Below, in pieces: positions 33,145 to 43,066 of a stretch of 64,000 nucleotides of DNA. Every line of letters begins with the position of its first letter. Position 1 is the stretch's first letter. The stretch is taken from the NCBI GenBank assembly GCA_973895155.1, contig OZ316899.1, positions 13,082,001 to 13,146,000 of the forward strand, given 5' to 3'. The notes below the pieces were generated by a model that was not told where the DNA came from, did not search any database, and saw nothing but the letters and a program-made list of their open reading frames with translations. This stretch comes from Marsupella aquatica (taxonomy: Eukaryota > Marchantiophyta). The translations under genes were made by a program, and so were the position numbers.

Positions 33145-34297
33145 CTAATCCCACTCATAGTGAGTAAATAACTCATCCTCTGAGTTAATGGTCCTTGTTG
33201 CTACAACTAGGCAATGGTCATGATGATATGTCTGGCCATAAGGTGCTGGCGGAGGACCCTCAATGAAAACCCACTCACAATTTTGCCTACGCTTAGGGCG
33301 AGTCCCCACGGTACTGTTTATGAAACCAGCAATATTCCCAGTCCGTATGGGGTCCCCATCTATGACACGCTGCTCACTATACCTTCTAGTGTTTCCATCA
33401 AAAGTATCCATGTCCAATGCATAAGTCTTCCACTCAGGGTGTTGTGCAAGGATCATGTTCCAATGTCTTCTCTTGTAGATGGGTCCACCATAAGGAAACA
33501 AAGTAGGCCCCTCTCGGCCGCGTCCACCTCTACCACTCTCGGCGTCCACAATGATGTCCTCACAGGCAAAAACTCCATAGCCATGTCTATCCCCAAGTGT
33601 GGAAGGTTTGATAACCCAACGTCTACCCCAAACCTCTACCTCCGCACCGTAGGAAAGCTGTTGTGGCAAACCAAGAGTCTCAGGATCCCAGTCCTTGATG
33701 ATAGGGACACATCTGCCAGTGAACTCACAATCACCCCACCGACCCGTAACCACTGCCTTGTACAAATCAGTATCCCCTCGGGCCCGCCTCTTGGAACGCT
33801 TTCTCCCTCTTGGGACAATAGCCTCAACCCCAACTTCCCTAGGACTGGTGGGCCTTGCCGCTAGACCCAAGGCTTTTGAGAATGCATTGCCTATAGCATC
33901 TAGAACACCTTGTGATGGGACATAGGGTGCTTGTGCCGCAGGTCTAGGCCTATTGGATACCTATTCCACCGAAACCAAAACAAACAAAAGTAGGTGTGAA
34001 ATTGCAAACCTTCAACCATTGAGTAATGGGAATAGGGTAGGAAAACTAAGGCATAACACTTACCATATGAGATGAAGAAGCCCCTGCCGTATGACGTCCA
34101 CAACGCCCATATCTCTCAATATGTTGGGCACATATGTAAGATTTTTGGGAAACCTGACCCACACATCTGGAACATTCACAAAGTTGACGGGGTGGACCGC
34201 GAGGAGAAGGTGCGGTCGTGTGATGTTGAGGTGGAGGTGGTGTATCTTCATCAGAGGAGGACGAGTCTGTGGTGGAGATTTCAGAAGATGAAGACAT
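33145..34297 (-). CDS. SET-domain protein encoded by the CACTA transposon
   Basis: Two exons fit phase 0: 34297-34064 (78 codons, ends CATATG|GTAAGTG) and 33960-33145 (after GGAATAG), total 349 residues. Exon 1 carries a Cys/His cluster (CECSRCVGQVSQKSYICAQH) like the N-terminal zinc region of plant TNP2. Exon 2 has a basic stretch (RGRKRSKRRARGD), then a SET domain over about residues 190-345: GYGVFACEDI (GxG), FPYGG, TGNIAGFIN followed by NCEWVFI (the N-H-S-C/PNC region), and EDELFTHYEWD (ELxxxY). The canonical NHSC reads INST here, so activity is uncertain. SET proteins methylate lysines of histones or other proteins. It lies between the zinc exon and the TNP2 exons on the same strand. Confidence 0.75.
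34064..34297 (-). other. Zinc-cluster first exon, possibly shared by SET and TNP2
   Basis: ATG at 34297, Ser/Asp/Pro-rich start, Cys-x-Cys-x2-Cys ... Cys-x2-His cluster, and a consensus donor ATG|GTAAGTG in phase 0. Acceptors of both the SET exon (33960) and the first TNP2 exon (32968) are also phase 0, so either splice is possible. Confidence 0.6.
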
Positions 34298-35590
34298 ATC
34301 CCCTGTAACAAGATATAATTAAAATGGGCATGTTATGACCAAAACATACCACAAAATGATATAAATCAAAGTTCCCAAATAATGATGACAAGAAACCCAA
34401 ACCAAAATGACCATAGCAATAAAAAAGGTACCTTTATGAGACCCGGGCTCAGCAGTGCCAATAGCTCTTGTGGCTCTAAGATAATTAATGAACCCAATCT
34501 AAAAGTATGAGGGAAAAGCTGCAACCATTCCATGTATATGTAAGCACAATAATCTGGACCAGACAAGAACAAAAAACCCTATATACATGTCCCCTTTATA
34601 CATAGTGGCAACCAAAAGTGTTAAGTACATGAAAGGAACACTTTAGCCGATCATGCAATGTTTACCTTTCAGATGCCCGGGCTCTCACAATGCATATGCA
34701 TTAGTATCAAATCATCAAAAAGTGCCGCACCCTGCAAGCTATCATATATTCCCCTCCTTTGTTAGCAAAACCCATGCCAATCCCCTTTTGATTCATAAAC
34801 CCAATGAACCTCTCTTAAACCCAAAAGGCTGCAATATAAATCTCATGAAACCTTGCTTTGTCTTATCCAAACCTTCAACCCCAAACCGCATCCTACCTAT
34901 TAAACCTAAATCTGACTTACACACAAACCCAAACCTTTCTTCAACCCTAGAGACCTTTCTATTTAAAAACTCCAAACCCTAAAACCCTAAACCCAAACCT
35001 TACTTATTTCTTGTAAACCAAATCCCACACCTTTATTATTTCTTCTAAACTAATGTAAACCCAAACCTTAGCCTAAACCAACACCATACATAACCCATTA
35101 ACCTGAAATCTGCCTAACCCTTCAAACCCGCCTTCAACTATTATCTAACACCCAAAACATGGCCAAAAAGCATTCCAAATATGAGTATAGAGGGGTCCAC
35201 TTCACCTTTGAAAAAAAACCTTTCAAATGAAACCAACATTCCCCAAGGACGAGTTGCCAATGTCTTGCGAAGCCGCTTCCTTCGCAAATACCATCACAAA
35301 TTAGAATTGAAGTTTGCGAAGCTACTGCTTTCGCAAGACCTTCAGAAAAACAGAGCCCGAGAGCATTTCTGCGAGAGAGCGAAGGTGTTGCGAAGCCTTT
35401 CACGTCGCAATGGTTTCGCAAAATTGAGAAACTATATACGAAACAAGAAGAATTGCAACTTGCGAAACGGGTTGCTTCGCAAGTCTTTCCCGCTTGTACT
35501 TTTGCACTCGGCCGCGGCGTACTCAGCGGCATTTGACAAATTTCAAGCGTAGGGAGGGAGAAGGGAGCTCGCGCGTGCTCGGGGGGTGGC
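34298..35590. other. Divergent promoter region between the CACTA genes
   Basis: Intergenic region between the minus-strand SET/TNP2 genes and the plus-strand TnpA-like gene. 34860-35010 is rich in AAACCC and CCCTAAA (telo-box-like) words. 35258-35500 contains a cluster of GCGAAG/CTTCGC motifs like those at the element ends, so the TnpA-like protein may bind and regulate its own promoter (inference). Confidence 0.55.
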
Positions 35591-35596
35591 TTGGCT

Positions 35597-37566
35597 ATGG
35601 ATTCCAGTGGAGCAAATGGAGGTGATAGGGCAGGGGTGAGTGAGAGTGGCAATGGGAATGAAGGCAATGGGGAGCAGGAGAGGAATCGATGGACCGATTT
35701 GATGGCTGAGCACCTCAATGCAGCACAGTTGAGCCACTTAGATTTGACTACACCAGCAGGGATTGATTCTTTGAGTGCAATCCTTGGGCAAGCCTTGCAA
35801 ACGGGAGTAGATGCAGGGAACATTGCAAGGGAGGAGGAGCAAAGGAGTGCAGCTCAACAGAAGGCAAGAGAGAAGAAACGTAAGAAGGAGGAGAGGGCCA
35901 AGGCAGGAGTAGTCTCACCTGTTGCCCTAGAAAAGAAGAGGAGGAGAGAGGAACGAGATGAGATAAGAGCACAACGGGAGGAGCAGCGAAAGAAGGAGGA
36001 AGAGAGGAAGAAGCTGCCTATGATTGCCTTGATCGAAGGCATTCCTACTGAACTGGCCTACACCGGGGCAAAGAGCACTATCAGGCTTATGGTGCGCTCC
36101 AATTTTGCACGAGGAGTTGAGTGGGGGAAACTCAGCAAGGCAGACCAGAAGAAAGTAATGAGTCAAATCAAAGATTCATTTCGAAATGGAGCAGAGATTG
36201 ATGAACAGTGGCTTGCAGATAGAATTTCCAATTCAATGTCTCAAGCACGGTACCATGATAGGAAGAAGGTAAGGGCCTACCTGGCAAACTTGGAGGAGAA
36301 CAGAAATGTGAGGAGGCCACTGCAATTCACTGAGGACGTGTGGAATGCCTTTTACAAAGTGGAGGTGCAGATGAGAGCTGCCAGGAACCTTCTCTTCTGG
36401 AAGGAGATGGAAGCCAAGGCACAGAAGGCCGGGAAGTCCGACCGAGAGCTCAGGCAATGGCTGAGAAAGTGTCTCACATGCAGCACATTGTGGATGAAGT
36501 GGGTGCACCACCCCAAAAATTCATCCTTGCAGCTGAGCGAGTCAGCAAACGGCCCAAGACCACGCACAAGATGGGCCAAGGTGGACTTCCCGGCCTCAAA
36601 GCACACTTTGTGAGTGGGCCCTCTCCTCTCCTCCCCTGCTTCTGTTTCCTTGCTTTCAATTGCTATCCAAACCTGCAATGCCCCCCCTGCATACCTCTTG
36701 TTTCTTTCTTACGGCCTGCCTTGTACTTTAGGTCACCCTGACACATTGCGTGCCTTAGAGATTTCTCGGAATTTTTTAAAAACAGAGTTTGCGAAGCTTT
36801 TGCGATGCGGGTTGCTTCGCAAATGTTTCGCAAAGTCTATCATGGCAGTTTTTAAAGTTGTAAATGCGAAGCTATTGCGAAATAACTCGCTTCGCAAACT
36901 ACTTCGCAAACAGCCAATTTATTTGAATTTGCGAAGTGGGGAGTTTCGCAAGTGTGTATTATGTTTTAAAAAAACCGCTAAGGGTTATTGAGCCCAGTTT
37001 TGTGTTAGGGGGCACCCTATTAGCACCTCCATGCATTTTTCTTGGGTTTATAGCATATTAACCTCGATCTATTTTGGTTTTGGAATGTTTGGTTGTGGTA
37101 GTATAAGAGGTACCGCAGGAAGATAACAGCAAAAGAGATGGAGATAGGAGCTGCGCATGGAGCCAAACATCTCTTTGACTTGGTTGACGCAGAGTTGGCG
37201 ACTGTAAGTGCATGTATCCCCTTCAGTTTTTCCCACCCAATCCACTTATCTTTTCATTCCGTAAACCTAAACCAATTTGGCGTTGTGCTGTGCAAACAGG
37301 ATGATGAGGATGCCAGTGATACCAGCAGCACCGATGAGAACAATGAGGGGACCACGACAAAGGGGCCCAAGGTAGGAGGGAGTAGTGGATCTGGACTAGT
37401 AGGAGGAGTTTCCCAGCAGGAGGGGGAGGAAGAGGATGAGGACGAGGACGAGGAGGAACCAGATGTGGAGGAGCAGCCAGCACCACCTCCTGTGCCACGT
37501 CCGGATCGTCGCAAGAGGGACAAGGGGAAGAGGCCGGCGACAAGGAGTAGGAGGACCCCATTCTAG
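35597..37566 (+). CDS. TnpA-like CACTA protein (plant Ptta/En/Spm transposase type)
   Basis: ATG at 35597. Exon 1 runs to 36609 (CACTTT|GTGAGT). It has an acidic N-terminus, a long Arg/Lys/Glu helix (residues 90-145), and a conserved block RSNFARGVEWGKLSKADQKK ... WLADRISNSMSQARYHDRKK, similar to the C-terminal domain of plant Ptta/En/Spm proteins. Near 36450 the frame must shift to reach VSHMQHIVDEVGAPPQKFIL and the donor; read straight through, it stops at 36613. Exon 2 (about 37110-37203, ends GCGACT|GTAAGT) and exon 3 (37300-37566) add YRRKITAKEMEIGAAHGAKH and a very acidic tail (EEEDEDEDEEEPDVEE) with a basic end. In the family it binds subterminal repeats and assists excision. The apparent shift could be an unrecognised splice or a real lesion. 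Confidence 0.65.
36780..36965. repeat. Internal cluster of GCGAAG/CTTCGC motifs in an intron
   Basis: At least eight TTGCGAA-type words lie in the first intron of the TnpA-like gene (for example 36790, 36801, 36818, 36868, 36937). They match the subterminal motifs of the same element. Confidence 0.7.
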
Positions 37567-37819
37567 AGCTTGGTGGTGTAGTGCCTATGGGATGCCCATT
37601 TACTTAGTGTAGTATATAGTTTTGATATGGGTAGTCTTATAGGGACCTAGCTTGTCATATGACACCCATCTAGGGTTTAGGGTTTAGGAAACCCTAATTT
37701 TTGTGTACCTATCAATTTTCTATAAAGCAATTTTGATTCAGACCTCATTCTCCGTGTTGGACGACAAGACCCCAACCATAATTCAAAACTCTAAATCTAA
37801 ACCCTAGCCTCAAGACATC

Positions 37820-38235
37820 TTGCGAAACCTATGCGAACAACCCAATTCGCATATTTACCATATTGAAGGTATCGCAAACATTATGCAAACCACATACGTT
37901 CACAAAAATGCGAAGCCATGTTCATGGCATAACTACCATTAACTTAATATCGCAAACCGATTACCAAACTTATGGGATTGCAAATATTTAACTGCTTGAT
38001 TATTATCGCAAGCCTCTCGCGACGCCCACGGAGTCGCTTAAATGTGAGTCCTTTGCGATTCTATTAGTGTCGCAAGTTGCGAAGGCGTTGCGAAGGTCTT
38101 GCAAAAGACCGGATGCGAACCTTTGGGCTTCGCAGTTTGCGATTCTATTGCGATGCGCGATACTTCGCAAAGGCGAGTTTTGTTTTTTGATTTCCTTTGT
38201 TGTTTGCGATGCTTTCAAGTTCGCAAAAGGTGTGG
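37820..38235. repeat. Right subterminal TTGCGAA-type repeats of the CACTA element
   Basis: About fifteen GCGAA/TTCGC words, densest at 38055-38225, mirroring the left end. Confidence 0.8.
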
Positions 38236-38239
38236 GTAG

Positions 38240-38252
38240 TGTTGTAGTGAAT
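38240..38252. repeat. Right CACTA terminal inverted repeat and AAT duplication
   Basis: TGTTGTAGTG (38240-38249) is the perfect reverse complement of 28517-28526; AAT at 38250-38252 is the target duplication. Confidence 0.92.
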
Positions 38253-38958
38253 AGCTCGCCAATCCCAAGAATGCACGAACTCTACTCACATTGGTAGGAC
38301 AAGGAATCTGTGTAATGGCCTCCACCTTAGTCTCTTGCACACCCAATCCTCTTGGGTAGATAGTGTGGCCCAAATACTCAATTTTGTCTTGGAAGAACTT
38401 ACATTTTCCAGGATGGAGTTTCAACCCATGTTCTCTCAATCTCTCCAACACAATTTGCAAGTGTCTATGATGTTCTTCCACCGTAGCAGAATAGACCAAA
38501 ATGTCATCAATGTAACATCTCACAAAATCCAAACCTGCAAGAATTCAATCCATGACTCTTTGGAATTCAGCCGGTGCATTCTTCAACCCAAATGGTAAGA
38601 ACAACCACTGATACAGACAATCTTTGCCATAAGAATCAATTCCCCAAAATGTTGTCTTGGATCTATCAGAATGCCTAATTGGCAACTGATCAGCCTGAAT
38701 CAGTTTCAGCTACACACGACCGTTTCAGCTACACACAGCATCAAAGATCTCCTTTGGTGTGGACATGGCATATCAATCAGATTTTGTTTGACAATTAATA
38801 GGTCGATAATCACCACACATTTGCCTATCTGTGTAATTGCCATGCACATGCTTCTTGGTTGACATCACTGTGGCAGATGCATACTCCCCATATGAGATCT
38901 CCACTAGACCAGCCTCCAACAAATCCTGAGTTCTACTCTGGATCAAAGCCCTCTCCAT
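38253..38958 (-). pseudogene. Reverse transcriptase of the methyltransferase-bearing gypsy element
   Basis: N-terminal QSRTQDLLEAGLVEISYGEY (38958 on), then CGDYRPINCQTKSD, TTFWGIDSYGKDCLYQWLFLP, FGLKNAPAEFQRVMD, the active-site CYIDDILVYS (YIDD at 38514-38503), LHPGKCKFFQDKIEYLGHTI and RAFLGLAS at the CACTA junction. The block with the first catalytic Asp is damaged: the usual DLxSGYHQ is replaced by a run with a stop. Stops also occur near 38770 and 38550. It continues at 28513 beyond the CACTA insert. Confidence 0.85.
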
Positions 38959-39231
38959 GTCACTATACCGATACGGTCGTCAAAAGATTGGCGCATCACT
39001 AGCCAATTTGATCTAAATACCAGGATCCTTCAATGTCCCCAAATCCTTCATACTAAATGCAAAATAGTTCCAATAACTCTTCAAGAATTGATGCATGTGA
39101 CGTCTCTCTCCCCCGGTCAACTTAGGACCAATTTGTGGTTCCCAAATCTCCATCAAAGTTGTGACATCTTCCTTTGGGGTTGAAGAGGCCACTGACCGTG
39201 GGTCGTGGGTGGAAGAGATACTCGCTCGTTG
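38959..39231 (-). other. Linker between methyltransferase and reverse transcriptase
   Basis: Broken coding sequence leading into RT (WEPQIGPKLTGGERRHMHQF and LKSYWNYFAFSMKDLGTLKD), the usual N-terminal extension of Ty3/gypsy RT. It contains one ACCGTGGGTCGTGGGT word like those in the leader repeats. Confidence 0.5.
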
Positions 39232-40565
39232 CTATTTATCAATGGTTTGAGCAAGCTTCTTTTGCTCCACAATCTGTTCTGACTTGGCCAATCCTGCCAT
39301 AGGTCCATCAATAGTCTGCTCGCCCCCAACTGTGGTCGCTACTATCTCAGTAGGCCGCAAGCTCACCAAAGGATGATTAGTAACATCATTAGTGCGCATT
39401 CGCACCTGTTCAGCTAACCCCAAGCTGATAATCCAAGTCAAGCAATTCAAATCCATGGCTTGACCAAGGACTTGACGACGTGAATTCTCCAAGACCGAGG
39501 CCACTGCCGTGGTGTTGGTCAAAAATCCCATAGCCCGCTTTCTCTCATTAGCGGTAGGCTCTACTAGTTGTTGTAGAGCTGTATCCCACACAAGTCCAGG
39601 GCCACCTGCTCGAAATGCGTATGAAGCAGAATGACTCACAAAAGTGGGTAATGCATAACGCGGATGCCCAACAACATTCACCACTGCCAATGGGGGTCGA
39701 TCAGATTGGGTAACACTTTGTGCACGACGCCCTGGATCCAAAATATCATCCACCACTAAGGTTGTCAAGCGAGTAATACCATCAAATGCTTGCTTTAACA
39801 CCTCACATGGTAACAAATTAGTCCACCACAAGCGTGGACGATGTGCACGGGAACCCACACATGCAACATCCAATAACACAGCAGGCCAATCAAAGATTGA
39901 ACCTGATGAACACTAGCAACAATTTGATGACGATCATCACCCAATAGTGGCACATTCTCTAAAATGTATGCAGGAGAATGTGTCTGATGCAATTGGAGAT
40001 AACGCAATGCACGTAACATCTCCCAAAATAGTGTAGATCTTGGATCACAAAATCCATGTCCAATTCCAGCCCGAGATTGACCCTGACATGGCCAACCCGC
40101 AATCACCAAATCAATGGGGCCAACACGATCCAAATGATCCGCCCCCAATAATGAAATATCAGCAGACAATGCATGCTGATAACCATGAACGGCATCCACT
40201 GGCAACAACTATGGATAACATTCCACCAACATCGCTACATGACGTAGTGAGATCCTCTGTGTTATCTCATCATTTTTCACATACAAGTAACGACGCACAG
40301 GAATTCCTGCTTGAAGAACAACAGCCAATCCAGTGCTAATCCCACCAAATAAATCCAACAAACAAATACCCTCCTCTGGATACTGCCACGCAATAGGAGT
40401 GGTATCCAATGGTGAAAGGGTCACCGGTCCATCTACAAAAGACTGTTGTGCTCTTGACTCTGGTGTGAAAGCATGACGCCATGCATCATGTATCAATTGG
40501 GCCGCATTTTGTTGCAAGGCCTCTCCAGTACCCCATATTGGTGCCACAATAGGCAGGTAATACAC
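39232..40565 (-). pseudogene. DNMT3-like cytosine-5 DNA methyltransferase inside a retrotransposon
   Basis: Transfers a methyl group from S-adenosylmethionine to cytosine in DNA. Motif I is LLDLFGGISTGLAV (about 40360), with DNMT3-style spacing. Motif IV is GPIDLVIAGWPCQGQSRAG (about 40100), with the catalytic Pro-Cys. Motif VI is YILENVPLL, the ENV triad. Motif VIII is AHRPRLWWTNLL. The C-terminal part ends EPTANERKRAMGFL and RRQVLGQAMDLNCLTWI, matching motifs IX-X. Defects are one in-frame TAG at 40211-40209 and a one-base frame change near 39900, so this copy encodes no intact enzyme. It lies between protease and reverse transcriptase in the pol frame. The closest family by motif is DNMT3-like; a bacterial-type C5 enzyme is the alternative. 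Confidence 0.85.
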
Positions 40566-41110
40566 TCATCATGTGTTCTTCACGTGGCTCCTCCATTGCC
40601 GGAACATCTGTTGCATGTGCGTTACCTTCAATCAAATCATCAGATCCAGTAATCAAACTACTGAATGCTTCCAAAGACAATGGTGCAGATTTAGGACCTC
40701 CCACCGGTCCACTAAATTGCACTGGCAATCGGCTCAATTGAGCATCTCCAGATTGCCAATTGGGTTGATATGACACCGACTCATCCCAAAAATCAAGAAC
40801 AAATCCCATAGGATAGAGTACTATACATCCCACTAACACATTATATGACTCAGCCTTAGTCAAAATAGCTTGAGCCTGGATCCGTGAGTTATCCTTTGGA
40901 TGATCCTCTTGAATCCTAAGTTCAAGTGCTCGTCTGGTGATATGTTGTTTGGGTGTAGGTCCTCCCAATGAAGTCTAAATGGGAAAGGGACACTCCTCCA
41001 AATCATCTGGACGCAATCCCAATCCTTGTATCGCAGACTTACCCAACATCAAGGGCTGAGCACCAGTATCCAATAACACTCGTTCTGGCTGGTATATTGC
41101 TCCAAAAGGC
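40486..41110 (-). pseudogene. Retropepsin-like protease of the methyltransferase-bearing element
   Basis: VLLDTGAQPLMLGKSAIQGL carries the catalytic D-T-G (41070-41062), and YNVLVGCIVLYPMGFVLDFW is the matching C-terminal hydrophobic-G motif. A TAG near 40975 interrupts it. The following 100 residues (acidic, MEEPREEHM) lead in an overlapping frame into the methyltransferase. Confidence 0.75.
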
Positions 41111-41233
41111 CCAACTAATCAGAAGATATCACTCCGATTATCCAATGATACCACACTAGGTTTAAACCTAGTTCTCTCAAAGGCAGGGCGGGCTGGTAAC
41201 TCCATCAACCTCGTCGTTGCTGCTTGCCATGTT

Positions 41234-43066
41234 TCACCATTGTCTAGCAATAGGTGGAATCAACTCCACAACTTCAGATTCATGCATTGTCTCTGCATGA
41301 GAAGCAACAACTGGAGTGTCTTCACATAATGTGGCCGCCAATTTGAACACTTCAATTGGACTAACTCCCAATGCCAATATATCTGTTGCTGAAAATAGCG
41401 GGGTGCGCACAATGTTTGTGGCTGCCCCCAACAAGGTACTTTCCCTTGCTACAACATCATCCGAATCTACCAACTTATCCACACTTGGATTTATCTGAAT
41501 CGGATTCATAGAGGTAGTTTGAGCTGCCTCTAACAATGTAAACGACTGGGGAAGCTTCGTTTGTCGACGAGCCTCCCCCCTTTGAGGATCCAACTCTACC
41601 ATTGCTCCTCTGGGCTCAAGGGCTTTGGTTGCTCCTTGAGTTAAAGTTGCCGATGCATCAACATGGGCAGTGCCACACATGAATCCCATGGTGGCCAAGT
41701 CTCCGTCAGCTCCATAAGATGTAGAAGCTCCATCACCAGAAGTAGGTCTAACCTGAGAACTGGCCATGGCAGCTAGTTGTTGCTCCAATTGAGCAATCTT
41801 TGCATCCTTTGGATCTATGGTAGTGGCAGGAGCATCACCTCCTTGTCTCCCTCCATATGGCATCCCTCGTCCACGACCACCACCTCTACCTCCTCTTCCT
41901 TGATCATACATACACGATCCTCCCCGTCGTAGTTCAGGATGGAGTATAAAACACCTATCCTTGGTGTGACCAGAAACTCCACAATGATCACATAATCGTT
42001 GATTGGGCATAGATGCCCCTCCAGATTCTCTATTATCTGGGCAATATCTTTGTGCATGATTTCCACCACAAGTCCAACATCCTGATTGCTGTCTAGCATA
42101 GGAGGGCACAGGTCTCTGACTAGTAGATTCTCGTGTTGTAGGCTTCTCCCTCTGGCTCTTCCTTACAGTAGGTTGCGGTGTGGGTGTAGATGCAACCTTT
42201 GGTGAGCCTTCCTTGACAAATCCAGAAGTCACCACCTTCTCATTCACCATATTGAGCTCAATGCGCTTAGCAAGTGCAAAAACAACAGCCAATGTGGGAT
42301 CTGAATCCCTCAATAGAGTGGCGTCTCTTACTCTACGCTGCAACTCTCTATCCAAAATTGCATACCAAAATTGAACTGCTTGGGCCTCCGTCACTCCCTT
42401 GGTGACAGTAATCAATCTTTGCATACAAGTGTATGCTTCGCGTAACTCTCTCCAGTCTTGCGCTGAAAATCTTGAAGACCCATCAACTTATCAGTTCTCA
42501 CACCTTGGTAGTTCTGCTTCAACACATCAAAGAACTTCACCACAGGGTTAAGTGTTTGGCACAACTCCACTCCCACCCACAATTGTACCGATAGGAGTAA
42601 CGGTGGATGCTGGTGAAGTGCCACTCTGGCTAGTGCTACTAGAAGAAGCAACAGCTGGAGCAATAGGTTGAGAAACCGCACTTGTGCCGTAAGTGATGGA
42701 CACATAGTTTGGTGACCAATGTTATCTCCATATCTCAATGTCAACCAAATGGGTCTTCTGAAACTCATGGTAATCATCCATGGGTGGACCTTCCAAATGT
42801 TGAAACAACCCTTTCCATGCCATGAAAGGTGTAAACAATGTGGCATTACGCATTGTTTGCATATCACACCACATATCAAACTCTTGGATGAAATCATCCA
42901 AATCAATTGTGCCAACTGCACCTGAGTATCTCCTAGGGCCCTTAGTGGACCCATACGTCTCCTCCATATCCCACAACAATGGTACAACTACCTGATGATG
43001 AGGAGACTTGGTTACCAAGTCCTCGTTAGAATCGCTATCTGAAGCTCCACTGGTAACTGCTAGCAA
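41234..43066 (-). pseudogene. Gag of the methyltransferase-bearing element with two zinc knuckles
   Basis: The N-terminal frame 43066-42722 contains DLDDFIQEFDMWCDMQ and FMAWKGLFQHLEGPPMDDYH, the hydrophobic gag core. After frame changes near 42600 and 42420, a 396-codon frame (42424-41234) follows: AVQFWYAILDRELQRRVRDA, then CWTCGGNHAQRYC (C-x2-C-x3-H-x4-C) and CDHCGVSGHTKDRC (CX2CX4HX4C), a Gly/Arg-rich stretch, and a long low-complexity tail. Nucleocapsid-type RNA binding is expected from the knuckles. Confidence 0.8.

Larger units (their letters stand above)
28517..38249. mobile_element. CACTA (En/Spm) transposon encoding a SET-domain protein
   Basis: The element is 9733 bp with perfect terminal inverted repeats CACTACAACA...TGTTGTAGTG and a 3-bp duplication AAT, the signature of CACTA elements. 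Both subterminal regions are crowded with TTGCGAA/TTCGCAA motifs. It encodes TNP2 (Transposase_21, DUF4218-like, DUF4216) and a SET-domain protein on the minus strand, and a TnpA-like protein on the plus strand. The TNP2 and SET frames are open across predicted splice junctions, so the copy is young. It sits inside the reverse transcriptase of the methyltransferase-bearing retrotransposon. Confidence 0.95.

Noticed and set aside
34960-35000. CCCTAAA words resembling plant telomere repeat (also TTTAGGG at 37675-37690)
   Set aside because: Only one to three imperfect units at each place; more like telo-boxes or chance AAACCC-rich sequence than an interstitial telomere.
37223-37561. Minus-strand ORFs rich in Ser and Pro over the acidic tail of the TnpA-like gene
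   Set aside because: Shadows of the GAG/GAC-rich coding repeat on the plus strand.
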